From NCBI RefSeq assembly GCF_030580865.1, contig NZ_JAUQSY010000008.1:248001-312000 (forward strand): DNA of 64,000 nucleotides. Reading direction: 5' to 3'. The DNA comes from Hymenobacter aranciens. Its GTDB lineage: Bacteria; Bacteroidota; Bacteroidia; Cytophagales; Hymenobacteraceae. Below, in pieces: positions 16,773 through 28,743 of the stretch (position 1 is the stretch's first letter; each line of letters opens with the position of its first letter). The position numbers and the translations under genes were made by a program. Under the pieces are notes generated by a model. The model was not told the DNA's origin and made no database searches. It worked only from the letters and a program-made list of their open reading frames with translations.

Positions 16773-18443
16773 TTACTTAGCCCCTGGTGTAGTGGCCTGA
16801 AAACGCCGCTGCCGGTCCTGCATTTTAGCTCTGACCCATTCGGGCCAGGTAGTGGCATCTTCCGCTTCGTAGATGCGAAGCTGCTGATTATCGTCGGGTT
16901 GCAACAAATCGCGCATGCCACAACCCAGGATAGTGGCGGCCGTCTGCACGCCCGAATAAGTGGCGCCGGCCACGCCATGCGACAAAATGCTAGCCCCGCA
17001 GAGGTACAGGTTTTCGATTTCCGAGCGGTTGCGGAAGGCGAATGGACCCGTTTGCCAAAAGGTTTTCTCAGTGCCGTACACGTTGCCGCGGGTGGCATTG
17101 ACGTAGTATTCATTGGTGAGCGGCGTGCCCAGCTCGACCTGCACAATGTGCTCGCGCACGCCGGGCAGGGCTTTTTCCACGCTGTTGAGCAGCTTCTGAG
17201 TCAGGCGCTCCTTGAACTCGGCGTAGGCGGGCGTGTGGTAGTCGCCGCTGGTTGCGAAGGGCTTGAAAGCCTCGTAATTAATAAAGGTGACGACTTCAAG
17301 GTTGTGGTGTCTGCCGTTGAAGCTCGGGGGGTCTTTGATGGTAGTACAGCTGAGGAAAATGGCTGGAAACTCGTCGCCATTTAGCAGGTCTTCAGTCTGC
17401 ATTTCGCTGAATAACTGGTCCAAATCAGGCTGATTCAGCATCCAGATGTTGCCCGAATCGAGGCCGGCCTGGCGCGCGTCCATGTCCACGGTCAGGAAGA
17501 GCATTAGCGAGGTCACGGAGTAGCGGGTTTGGGCCAGTTTGCGGCGCAGCTTTTCGCCGATGTGCTCGTGGCCGACGAGCTGGAAGGTTTTGGCGGGGTC
17601 GGCGTTGGAGAGAATTTGGGTGGCCGTTAGCTGTTCGCCGGTGGCCAGCTCCACGCCGGTGGCGCGGTATTTCTTGCCGGTTTTTTCCAGTAATATTTTA
17701 TTGACCTTCTGGCTGGTCCGAATCTGGCCGCCGTGCTTTTTGATGGCCGTGGTGAAGGCCTTGACGATGGCACCGCCTCCCCCGCTGGGATAAAATCCAC
17801 CCCGCAGGTAATGGCCCATCACGGCGCAGTGGAAGGGGAAGCTGGCCTGCGCGGGCGGCATGCCGTGGTCGCCACACTGCACGTTGAGGATGCCTTTGAG
17901 CAGCGGGTCTTTGATATGCCAGTCGATGACTCGCCTGAGGCTGAACAGGCCGTATTTGCCTAGCTGCGCGGTGCGAAACGGAATGGTGATATTGTCCCAA
18001 AACCCTTTCATTCTGGGAATTAACTGCAACTGCTCGTTAACGGTTTGCACCAGTTGCAGGTACTTCTGGATGCCCGCCCGCTCCTGCGGAAAGCGGCGGC
18101 TCAGGGTTTCGCTGAGCTCGTCTATGTTAGCCGACAGGTTGATGCGTTCGTCGCCAATCCAGCAGTGTTCGTAGGCCTGCGGGTTCATGCGAAAGAACAC
18201 CAAGTCGTTGGCCACGCCCAGCGCCGAGTACAACTCGTGGGTAGCTGCGCCTTTGTCCAGCAAACCAATGTAATGGACACCGGGGCTGAAGCGTTGGCCG
18301 CCCAGCGTGAAGCTGTGGCACCAGCCACCGGGCACATCGTGCTGTTCGAGCACCAGTACTTTTTGGCCGGCGCGGGCCAGGCAAAGCGCAGCACCCAGGC
18401 CGCCCATACCAGAGCCGATGATAATAGTGTCGAAATCAGGCAA
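16773..18443 (-). CDS. second CrtI/CrtISO-like FAD-dependent oxidoreductase
   Basis: 556 residues with the dinucleotide loop TIIIGSGMGGLGAALCLARAG, the GGWCHSFTLGGQ stretch and FSPGVHYIGLLD, and a C-terminal FAD motif ENLYLCGASILSHGVAGAT. This matches carotene isomerase, phytoene desaturase and retinol saturase relatives. It is distinct from the copy at 10953-12473 (different length and motif details). It is followed on the same strand, after 133 bases, by the halogenase-like gene, so both may serve the adjacent pigment cluster. Role in double-bond saturation, desaturation or isomerisation is inference. A final Glu/Lys/Arg-rich tail of about 40 residues extends past the FAD motif. Confidence 0.85.
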   Translation of the reverse strand: MPDFDTIIIGSGMGGLGAALCLARAGQKVLVLEQHDVPGGWCHSFTLGGQRFSPGVHYIGLLDKGAATHELYSALGVANDLVFFRMNPQAYEHCWIGDERINLSANIDELSETLSRRFPQERAGIQKYLQLVQTVNEQLQLIPRMKGFWDNITIPFRTAQLGKYGLFSLRRVIDWHIKDPLLKGILNVQCGDHGMPPAQASFPFHCAVMGHYLRGGFYPSGGGGAIVKAFTTAIKKHGGQIRTSQKVNKILLEKTGKKYRATGVELATGEQLTATQILSNADPAKTFQLVGHEHIGEKLRRKLAQTRYSVTSLMLFLTVDMDARQAGLDSGNIWMLNQPDLDQLFSEMQTEDLLNGDEFPAIFLSCTTIKDPPSFNGRHHNLEVVTFINYEAFKPFATSGDYHTPAYAEFKERLTQKLLNSVEKALPGVREHIVQVELGTPLTNEYYVNATRGNVYGTEKTFWQTGPFAFRNRSEIENLYLCGASILSHGVAGATYSGVQTAATILGCGMRDLLQPDDNQQLRIYEAEDATTWPEWVRAKMQDRQRRFQATTPGAK

Positions 18444-18503
18444 AACGTGAGGTATTTAGGTTAACCGTTACGAAACTAATCAGAGGGAGGTTAAGAGCCC
18501 GCT

Positions 18504-19679
18504 CTATTCGTCCGCATCAGCTCCTTTGCTCATCTCGGCGTTCAGGAAATATGCCCCCTGCCGCACCAGCCGCAACGTGTCGGCCACGGGGTCGAGGAGC
18601 GTAACGGCCACATCACCATCCTGGCTGGCGCCGGTGCGCACGCGCAGGCGGCGGAAGGTGCTGCCAGCTTTATTCTGGTGCTGGCGCACAAAGGCGTAGC
18701 TCAACTCGCCCGCTTCCACGATAGCGCCTTCCGGCAGCGTGCGCTGACGGCGGCGACCGGTCTGGATATGAGCGGCCACAAACTGACCGGGCAGCAGCGC
18801 CTCGGCCCCGGTTTCGAGGTGAGCGTGGACGGTAATGGTATGGCCGGGGTCATCAAACACCTTGCTAACCAAGAATACACGGGCGCGCTGCTCGGGCGCG
18901 CTGGCTCCTAGTGCAGGCACGCGAAAACGAATTAATTGGCCGGGTTTCACCTTGGCAATGTCTTTTTCGAAGACTTTGAGCTGCAGATGTAGGTCGTCGC
19001 GGCTCACTACTTCCACCAGCACATCCTGCGGATTCACGTACTGACCAGGGTTGATTTTCACCGACTTCACGTAGCCGCCCACGGGTGTGGTAAGCGCCAC
19101 CGTGGGCACGATGCGGCCGGTGGCGGCCAACTGCTCCAGCTGCAGGCCCAGCTGACGGAGCTGGGCGGCCAAGCCCTGCTGCGCGGCGCGCTCACTGGCG
19201 TAGTCGGCTTCGGCCTGCTGGAATTTGCGTTTGGCTCCCACGTCTTCGGCGTCGAGGGTGCGTTGGCGGGCGAGGTCCTGCTCCAGGAAAGTGACGCGGG
19301 CGCGGCTTTGCAGGTAATCCTGCTGGAGCTTGAGGTAGTCGGGGTGGCGCAGTATCGCCACGGTGGCCCCCTGGGCCACGCGCTGGCCGGGCAATACCTT
19401 CACTTGTACTACATAGCCTCCCATCACCGCCGAGATGGAAGCCAGGTTTTGCGGCGGCACGTCGATGACGCCGTTGGCCTGCACGTCGGTGCTGAGGTCT
19501 TTGAAGTCGAAAGTGCCGGTTTCGATGCCTGCGGCCTGGTACTGGGCGACGTTGATGGTAACGAGGTCCGGGTCGGCGGTTTCGGTGGGCGCTTCGGTGG
19601 CGGGCGGGGTTTTGTCGCCGCAGCCAGCCAGGGTGGCCAGCAGCAATACCAGCGCGAAATATTTATTGGAGAAAATCAT
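18504..19679 (-). CDS. RND efflux periplasmic adaptor lipoprotein (CusB/CzcB-like)
   Basis: 391 residues. The start at 19679 (MIFSNKYFALVLLLATLAGC) is preferred over the upstream one because it gives a lipobox LAGC. Domains follow the membrane-fusion-protein order: barrel-sandwich half (VIDVPPQNLASISAVMGGYV, VLPGQRVAQGATVAIL), a coiled-coil hairpin (about residues 130-185), the second half motif TPVGGYVKSVKINPGQYV, beta barrel and membrane-proximal domain. It would bridge the inner-membrane pump to the outer-membrane channel, both encoded in the single gene 25 bases upstream. The pair suggests divalent or monovalent heavy-metal export. No His/Met-rich metal-binding N-terminal extension is apparent. 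Confidence 0.9.
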   Translation of the reverse strand: MIFSNKYFALVLLLATLAGCGDKTPPATEAPTETADPDLVTINVAQYQAAGIETGTFDFKDLSTDVQANGVIDVPPQNLASISAVMGGYVVQVKVLPGQRVAQGATVAILRHPDYLKLQQDYLQSRARVTFLEQDLARQRTLDAEDVGAKRKFQQAEADYASERAAQQGLAAQLRQLGLQLEQLAATGRIVPTVALTTPVGGYVKSVKINPGQYVNPQDVLVEVVSRDDLHLQLKVFEKDIAKVKPGQLIRFRVPALGASAPEQRARVFLVSKVFDDPGHTITVHAHLETGAEALLPGQFVAAHIQTGRRRQRTLPEGAIVEAGELSYAFVRQHQNKAGSTFRRLRVRTGASQDGDVAVTLLDPVADTLRLVRQGAYFLNAEMSKGADADE

Positions 19680-19704
19680 AGCGAAGATGCTGGTGCGTCG
19701 CGAT

Positions 19705-24126
<4,422 letters not shown>

Positions 24127-24324
24127 AAAGTTAGCTTTTGGCACGGAGTCGTGCCGGGCGGTCCGCAGCCCCCGCCGGGCAGCCGCCTGGCCCCACGCCC
24201 ACGCCGCAGCAGCCGCGTTTGCCAGGCAAAACGCTCACCGCCACGCACTCCGTGTAATTCCCACAATAGAAGAAGGCCCCGCCACCTCACGGGGCAGGCA
24301 CACTACGCCCAAGGGCGGCAATCC

Positions 24325-24744
24325 CTAGGCTCGGGGCGGTTGCAACAAGGCCAGCAGCGGCCGGAAGGCGTACCGCGCCTCGCGCTCCCAGCCGTAGCTC
24401 CGGCCATGGAAGACCGGGCGCGCGGCTGCCACCGGCAGCACCGGCTGGGCCGTCGGCAGCACAAACGCCACCGCCGCGCAGCCATGATGGCAGCGCAGGG
24501 GCAAATCGTGGTGGTCCTGCTTGTGGCGGCTATTTATCCCAGTACCAGCGTAGTGCCGGGTGCCCGCCCCGTAGTGCTCGGCCAGAAACTGCAGCAGCGT
24601 GAGCCCACCCGCCGCGGGCGTTTTATGAAAGCGGTAGTGCTGCACCAGCTGCGGCAGCTTCGCCAGCTCCGCCAAGTCGTGCTGCGGCACCAGGCCACCC
24701 ACGAACATCAGCATCGCCAGGAAGAGGGACAGCAGCCGTTTCAT
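24325..24744 (-). CDS. small secreted His-rich protein upstream of the metal efflux genes
   Basis: 139 residues with a signal peptide (MKRLLSLFLAMLMFVGG). The middle contains a metal-ligand-rich stretch, NSRHKQDHHDLPLRCHHGC, after a conserved-looking FLAEHYGAGTRHY. Small secreted His-rich proteins often precede CusA/CzcA-type genes in Bacteroidota; a periplasmic metal buffer or sensor partner is inference. The start at 24744 rather than 24771 follows from the signal peptide and from the promoter element 6 bases before it. It is separated by 198 bases from the pump gene on the same strand. Confidence 0.65.
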   Translation of the reverse strand: MKRLLSLFLAMLMFVGGLVPQHDLAELAKLPQLVQHYRFHKTPAAGGLTLLQFLAEHYGAGTRHYAGTGINSRHKQDHHDLPLRCHHGCAAVAFVLPTAQPVLPVAAARPVFHGRSYGWEREARYAFRPLLALLQPPRA

Positions 24745-24750
24745 CGGGGG

Positions 24751-24779
24751 CAAAGGTAGGGGGAAGAACACAGCACAAA
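24751..24779 (-). promoter_or_regulatory. Bacteroidota promoter TTTG-N17-TACCTTTG with ultra-short leader
   Basis: Reading the minus strand, TTTG (24776-24779) is followed after 17 bases by TACCTTTG (24751-24758), which fits the phylum consensus. The ATG of the His-rich protein begins only six bases after the -7 element, so the transcript would be nearly leaderless. The -33 part overlaps the T-run of the terminator behind the DUF3037 gene. Confidence 0.55.
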
Positions 24780-24785
24780 AAGAAA

Positions 24786-24808
24786 GCTCCGACTAAACTT
24801 GTCGGAGC
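24786..24808 (-). terminator. intrinsic terminator of the DUF3037/HipA-like operon
   Basis: A perfect 8-bp stem GCTCCGAC/GTCGGAGC with a 7-base loop, starting 11 bases after the DUF3037 stop codon and followed on the minus strand by a T-rich run (TTTCTTTTTG). It separates the low-GC module from the metal-efflux unit. Confidence 0.8.
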
Positions 24809-24819
24809 CTCTCTTATAA

Positions 24820-25665
24820 CTAGCTAGTCGGATGCCTGTTAACGTACTCTCGCAAATTACGCGCAAGCAACTCTGCATCGGCCTCGCCTAACACATCAAC
24901 TTTCAGATTTTCACCTTCAGCTGATTTAAGCTTTTGTTCTACAAAATGCCACAAATCAATATCGTGTGCAGGGGCTGCAGTAAGAAAATGAACATGAACT
25001 GGTTCAACACTAGAACGCAGTTCATTTAGGAGACCGAACCATTTGTATGCCTTAGCCTTCACCGTATCTGGACGCTCCAAATCAAAAGTTACTGCCTGGT
25101 AGCAGTGCAATGCTCCATTTTGATAAGTCTGTTCAAAAGGGATGGCATCATGCGCTGTTGGAACAACTCTCGGATACAATTTCGATGTAAGTCGATACTT
25201 ATCAAAGTATTTTTTGTAAGTCTGCCGCCAGACGTCGTCATCAGAAGGCCTACTTGGCGTAACGGAATCCGCGTATCTCAGCACTAACCTCTCAAATAGA
25301 TTATGAAAGGTGACATCTGGGAACATTGTTATCCCTTTTTTGACGTCACTCCATTGCCAAGCAGCATCGTTTTTAGGAATAAGCTTTCGAGTTACTTGTT
25401 CAAGGTTGTTTATTGGCTCTAAATCAAGCTCCTCACTTAACGCTTTCCCTTGTTGATTTAGTGTATTCTCTATGTGCCGAAGCACTGAATGCAATTTTCT
25501 TCCATCTACATCGGAGAAAAAATCTGATACCCGTTGTATACGAGGTAACATCGCCGCGCTCAAAAACCGAGTTTGCGGCTCAAAAAAGACGATACCTACA
25601 TTCACAAATTCCCCAGTCAGGTAATCGTGCACGTAGTGTAGCAACTGATACTGATAGGTTTTCAT
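24820..25665 (-). CDS. DUF3037 domain-containing protein
   Basis: 281 residues beginning with the family signature YQYQLLHYVHDYLTGEFVNVG. DUF3037 proteins are of unknown function and are regularly encoded next to a HipA-like kinase, as here, where the ATG overlaps the kinase stop by four bases. No signal peptide or membrane helix. Base composition differs strongly from the genome around it, suggesting horizontal acquisition: the gene is visibly AT-rich while flanking genes exceed 65% GC. Translational coupling suggests equal amounts of the two proteins. A regulatory or substrate-adaptor role for the kinase is only a guess. Confidence 0.85.
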   Translation of the reverse strand: MKTYQYQLLHYVHDYLTGEFVNVGIVFFEPQTRFLSAAMLPRIQRVSDFFSDVDGRKLHSVLRHIENTLNQQGKALSEELDLEPINNLEQVTRKLIPKNDAAWQWSDVKKGITMFPDVTFHNLFERLVLRYADSVTPSRPSDDDVWRQTYKKYFDKYRLTSKLYPRVVPTAHDAIPFEQTYQNGALHCYQAVTFDLERPDTVKAKAYKWFGLLNELRSSVEPVHVHFLTAAPAHDIDLWHFVEQKLKSAEGENLKVDVLGEADAELLARNLREYVNRHPTS

Positions 25666-26474
25666 GTTGAAGTGATACGGTTAAGATGCGCAGCAAATTC
25701 TTCTACGTGCGCAACCATTTCGTTGATATGGTTTTCGATTACTGCTCTTGCTCCTGTTTGCCATTCAGGAGGTATATGGCTGTAAGCGGAATGCCAGAAA
25801 TCGGCATCAATATTTTGAAAATTAACGCATAGGGTGTTAAAATCAATCCTTTTTCCACGTAGCTGGTTAAAAAAATAATGGTTGCGAATCCAATACAAAT
25901 CAGCTTCAGGAATCAACCATGACTCCTTGACAGGAAAAAGCGACTGCGTAAAGGAAAAAGCTAATTCGTGGTCCAATATGATTACATCATTACCATCGGT
26001 CAACATATTCTGCTTTTCGAGACGCCGGTCGGTATTCTGAATAAGAACATCAAAAGCAAATATTAATTTAGCATATTCCTGTTCTTTTGGGTTAAGAGAC
26101 TGGTTGTTTGCAAACTCACGCATACCAGGTCTAAAAACCGAACCGTAGTTATGCCCTATTGAACGACTAACTAAATCATAACTAGGATGTCCCTTTATTG
26201 TCTGTAAGAATTCATTACCTACCGTTACTAACACAGGTTCAACAGCATTAAGTCCAACTTGCCAAGCAGCAAAGCAGCCTAACATTTCGCGTTCAAATGC
26301 TGCAGCCGTCATACGCTCTCCTCCCTTGCCTTTCAGGACATACTCTCCTTCGCTTGCCGTTTGCTCACAGAACCCTCTAATGAGAAGAGGCATATTAGCA
26401 CCACTGGTGAAAATTCTGCCTGGCTCCAGTGCTAAAACGTGAGGCAAATAATAACTAGGGTCGGTTACACGCAT
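25662..26474 (-). CDS. HipA-like kinase family protein
   Basis: 270 residues with a HipA-type kinase core: the nucleotide-handling segment EYVLKGKGGERMT, then the catalytic-loop-like FDVLIQNTDRRLEKQNML and the DFG-equivalent VIILDHELAFSF. Compared with HipA toxins (about 440 residues) it is short and lacks the N-terminal subdomain. No HipB-like antitoxin gene is adjacent; instead the partner is DUF3037. It may phosphorylate a protein or an RNA-linked factor; the target is unknown. A hand count of the 60 bases from 25981 gives 26 G/C (43%), against 53 of 60 at 27421-27480 across the tRNA, which supports transfer. Confidence 0.8.
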   Translation of the reverse strand: MRVTDPSYYLPHVLALEPGRIFTSGANMPLLIRGFCEQTASEGEYVLKGKGGERMTAAAFEREMLGCFAAWQVGLNAVEPVLVTVGNEFLQTIKGHPSYDLVSRSIGHNYGSVFRPGMREFANNQSLNPKEQEYAKLIFAFDVLIQNTDRRLEKQNMLTDGNDVIILDHELAFSFTQSLFPVKESWLIPEADLYWIRNHYFFNQLRGKRIDFNTLCVNFQNIDADFWHSAYSHIPPEWQTGARAVIENHINEMVAHVEEFAAHLNRITST

Positions 26475-26682
26475 AAGGCTACAAGATTTAGAGGCACAAT
26501 GTACAGTCCTTATTTGAAACTCTCTACATTCCTCCTACTAGTAGAGGTAGCTTCCTAAGTTATCGTGTCTGGGGTAGTAGCATTTTTTACATCTTGTAAG
26601 TAATGTTTAAGGTCAGACCGTTGGCAAAACTGTTAGCAGAAAAACACAAAAGCCCCTCCACGTATCGTGAAGAGGCTTTGAG
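26475..26682. other. AT-rich intergenic stretch between HipA-like gene and tRNA-Lys
   Basis: 208 bases with low GC. It holds the palindromic CTACTAGTAG at 26535-26544 and the tRNA terminator at its right end. A clear TAnnTTTG promoter for the kinase gene was not found; TACATTGT on the minus strand, 27 bases before the start, is the nearest match. No small ORF is convincing. Confidence 0.45.
26651..26679 (-). terminator. terminator downstream of tRNA-Lys
   Basis: On the minus strand AAGCCTCTT pairs with GGAGGGGCTT (G-U pairs included) around a loop, followed by TTTTGTGTTTTT. It begins a few bases after the 3' end of the tRNA. Confidence 0.7.
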
Positions 26683-26755
26683 TGATTCCGCTGGGATTCG
26701 AACCCAGGACCCGTACATTAAAAGTGTACTGCTCTACCAGCTGAGCTACAGAATC
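26683..26755 (-). tRNA. tRNA-Lys (UUU)
   Basis: 73-base cloverleaf on the minus strand. The acceptor stem GATTCTG pairs with CGGAATC; the D arm contains AGCTCAGCTGGTAGAGC; the anticodon loop CTTTTAA gives anticodon TTT (Lys); the T arm is CTGGG-TTCGAAT-CCCAG. The discriminator base is A and CCA is not encoded. Confidence 0.96.
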
Positions 26756-26800
26756 AGTAGCTTTGGGCTTTGAAACGGTGCCATACCGTTTTTGTGGGTA

Positions 26801-26808
26801 CAAAAGTA
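26801..26808 (-). promoter_or_regulatory. candidate tRNA-Lys promoter (-7 element TACTTTTG)
   Basis: TACTTTTG on the minus strand matches TAnnTTTG and lies 45 bases before the tRNA. No clear TTTG was seen at the -33 position. Confidence 0.4.
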
Positions 26809-26834
26809 CGAGGACTTTTTCGGAATACATAACC

Positions 26835-27608
26835 TTGGCTCAAAAAAAACTCTCTCCCCGTGCTGCGTTGGCCCTTTTGGGCGTTTTAATCCTGTTGCCT
26901 TTCTGGGGGTTGGGAGCTGATTTCGGGGGAATAAATTTTTTCAATTCGGGGGCCAGCAAGCCCGGCGCAGAGCTGCTGCGGGCCGATTCGCTGTTCGCGG
27001 CGGGTCAGTTTGCGGCGGCGGCGCCCCTCTATCGGCAGCAGGTGTGGCAGCGGCGGCAGGCCTCGCCGCAGCTTTTGTTGCGCATGGCCTTTGCCCAGCA
27101 GCAGCTCGGCCACTACCCGGCCGCCATGCTCTACCTGAGCTTGGCGCAGGCCCGGCAGCCGCGCCTGCGCACCTGGCGGCAGCTCACGGCCCTGGCCACC
27201 CAATACCGGCTGGTAGGCTACCCCAACACCTGGCAGCAGGACTGGCGGGTGCAAATTCAGCGCTATTACTACACCGGCCTGCAGGTGCTGCTGGGCGGGG
27301 CCGTGGTGGGCATGGTGTGGCTGCTGCTGCGGCGGCACCGGGCGCGGCCGCGCGGCTGGCTAGCCTATTTCGCCTACCTGCTGCTGACGGGGGCCTACCT
27401 CTACTGGCTGCGGCCCACGCCCGCCGCCCTCGTGGCCCGGGCGGGCGCGGCCATCATGGGCGGCCCCAGCGCCGGGGCCCCCTGGCTGAGCACAGCGGCC
27501 GTGGGCGACCGGCTGACGGTGCTGGGCACCCAGGATATCTGGTACCGCGTGCAGTGGCAGCAGCACGATGCGTTTGTGAGGCAGGCGGATTTGTTGGTGG
27601 TGGAGTAA
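26835..27608 (+). CDS. membrane-anchored TPR and SH3-like protein (BatE-like)
   Basis: 257 residues if started at TTG 26835 (LAQKKLSPRAAL), which gives a compact N-terminal signal or anchor helix (ALALLGVLILLPFWGLGADF); no ATG is available upstream in frame before the tRNA. Then come tetratricopeptide-like helices (LLRADSLFAAGQFAAAAPLY, AMLYLSLAQA), two transmembrane helices (about residues 150-170 and 178-195) and a C-terminal bacterial SH3-like segment ending IWYRVQWQQHDAFVRQADLL. BatE proteins have such TPR-membrane-SH3 order, but no other bat genes are nearby, so the name is tentative. Very GC-rich. Confidence 0.65.
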   Translation: MAQKKLSPRAALALLGVLILLPFWGLGADFGGINFFNSGASKPGAELLRADSLFAAGQFAAAAPLYRQQVWQRRQASPQLLLRMAFAQQQLGHYPAAMLYLSLAQARQPRLRTWRQLTALATQYRLVGYPNTWQQDWRVQIQRYYYTGLQVLLGGAVVGMVWLLLRRHRARPRGWLAYFAYLLLTGAYLYWLRPTPAALVARAGAAIMGGPSAGAPWLSTAAVGDRLTVLGTQDIWYRVQWQQHDAFVRQADLLVVE

Positions 27609-27626
27609 GGGGCGGCAGAGGAAAAA

Positions 27627-27734
27627 AGAACGTCATGCAGAGCGCAGCGAAGCATCTCGCGTGTGGTAGTAATTTCTAACGATTGGGATTACTGCTGCAC
27701 GCGAGATGCTTCGCTGCGCTCTGCATGACGTTCT
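27627..27734. repeat. intergenic palindrome, family A copy 1 (37-bp perfect arms)
   Basis: Arms 27627-27663 and 27698-27734 are exact reverse complements over 37 bases, with a 34-base loop. The core GTCATGCAGAGCGCAGCGAA is a variant of the GTCATGCTGAACGCAGTGAA motif seen in four other places. Lies between the SH3-like gene and the MOSC gene. Confidence 0.95.
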
Positions 27735-27758
27735 GGTTTTTGCTCTTCCTGCCTCCCC

Positions 27759-27766
27759 TACCTTTG
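27759..27766 (+). promoter_or_regulatory. candidate promoter TACCTTTG directly before the MOSC gene
   Basis: TACCTTTG fits TAnnTTTG and ends five bases before the ATG at 27772. TTTG at 27739-27742 stands 16 bases upstream, just outside the palindrome. Confidence 0.5.
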
Positions 27767-27771
27767 CCCCC

Positions 27772-28596
27772 ATGTCTGCTTCGCTTACGCTTTCCGGTCT
27801 CGTTCTCTATCCCGTCAAATCACTAGGTGGCTACGCGGTGCCCACGGCCGAAGTCACGCCCCGCGGCCTGCGGCACGACCGGCGCTGGCTGATTGTGGAC
27901 GAGCGCAACCGCTTTATGACCCAGCGCCAGCACGCCGAGATGGCGCTGCTGACCGTGGCCCCGGCCTACAACGGCTTCCTGCTCAGCCACCGGCAGCGGC
28001 CGGAGCTGCTGCCGCTGTTCGTGCCCTTCGAAGCGACGGCGGATAAGACGCTGTTCGTGACCATCTGGGACGATATGGTGTGGGCCTGGTGCGGTGCCCC
28101 CGAGGCCGACGAGTGGCTGAGCGAGGCGCTGGGCCGTAGCTGCCGCCTGGTGTATATGTCCGACATGGTGCGGCGCGAAGTGGAGCCCGAGCGTAACCCC
28201 GCCGGCACGCTGGTGAGCTTTGCCGACGGCTACCCCTTCCTGCTCATCGGCGAAAGCGCGCTGACCGACCTCAACGCCCGCCTGCCCGAAGCCGTGCCGA
28301 TGGACCGCTTCCGCTCCAACCTCATCTTCAGCGGCGGCGCGGCCTACGACGACGACGCCTGGGCCGACTTCACCATCGGCGAACTGCCCTTCCGGGCCGT
28401 GCGCGGCTGCGGCCGCTGCGTGCTGACGACCATCGACCAAACCACCGGCGAGAAAACACCCGGCGGCGAGCCCCTGCGCACCCTAGCCACCTACCGGCAG
28501 GCGGGCAGCAAAACGCTGTTTGGCCAGAATGTGACTGGCCCGGCCGAGGGGTATTTGCGGGTGGGCGACAGGATTACCGTGCTTAGCCGGAAGTAG
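27772..28596 (+). CDS. MOSC domain-containing protein
   Basis: 274 residues. The start at 27772 (MSASLTLSGLVLYPVKSLGG) gives the MOSC N-terminal beta-barrel domain at once; the upstream extension runs through a palindromic repeat. The MOSC domain follows (RFRSNLIFSGGAAYDDDAW, VRGCGRCVLTTIDQTTGEKT) with a conserved Cys in GRCVLT. Relatives (mARC, YcbX) bind molybdenum cofactor and reduce N-hydroxylated compounds or act as sulfur carriers; a separate electron-transfer domain (2Fe-2S ferredoxin) is not fused here. The gene stands alone, followed by an AT-richer spacer. Confidence 0.88.
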   Translation: MSASLTLSGLVLYPVKSLGGYAVPTAEVTPRGLRHDRRWLIVDERNRFMTQRQHAEMALLTVAPAYNGFLLSHRQRPELLPLFVPFEATADKTLFVTIWDDMVWAWCGAPEADEWLSEALGRSCRLVYMSDMVRREVEPERNPAGTLVSFADGYPFLLIGESALTDLNARLPEAVPMDRFRSNLIFSGGAAYDDDAWADFTIGELPFRAVRGCGRCVLTTIDQTTGEKTPGGEPLRTLATYRQAGSKTLFGQNVTGPAEGYLRVGDRITVLSRK

Positions 28597-28743
28597 GGGC
28601 TAGTTAATGGTTAAGAGCGAAAGAGGTTAGGGCACTGGGCATTCGGTATTAGGTGTTTGGTTTCAGGTATTGGGATACTCGTTTCACCCAACTCCCAACT
28701 CACAATAAGTGAATCCGCCAGCCCGTTTTTACGTTCTGGCTGC

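Noticed and set aside
25662..26474. Classical HipAB toxin-antitoxin
   Set aside because: The kinase is much shorter than HipA and has no helix-turn-helix HipB partner; the neighbour is DUF3037.
24820..26755. Integrated element with attachment sites at tRNA-Lys
   Set aside because: The low GC and tRNA suggest transfer, but I found no direct repeat of the tRNA 3' end near 24800 and no integrase or phage gene.
26763..26834. Upstream TTG start for the TPR/SH3-like protein
   Set aside because: It adds 24 residues with charged and aromatic groups before the membrane helix; TTG 26835 gives a proper signal region.
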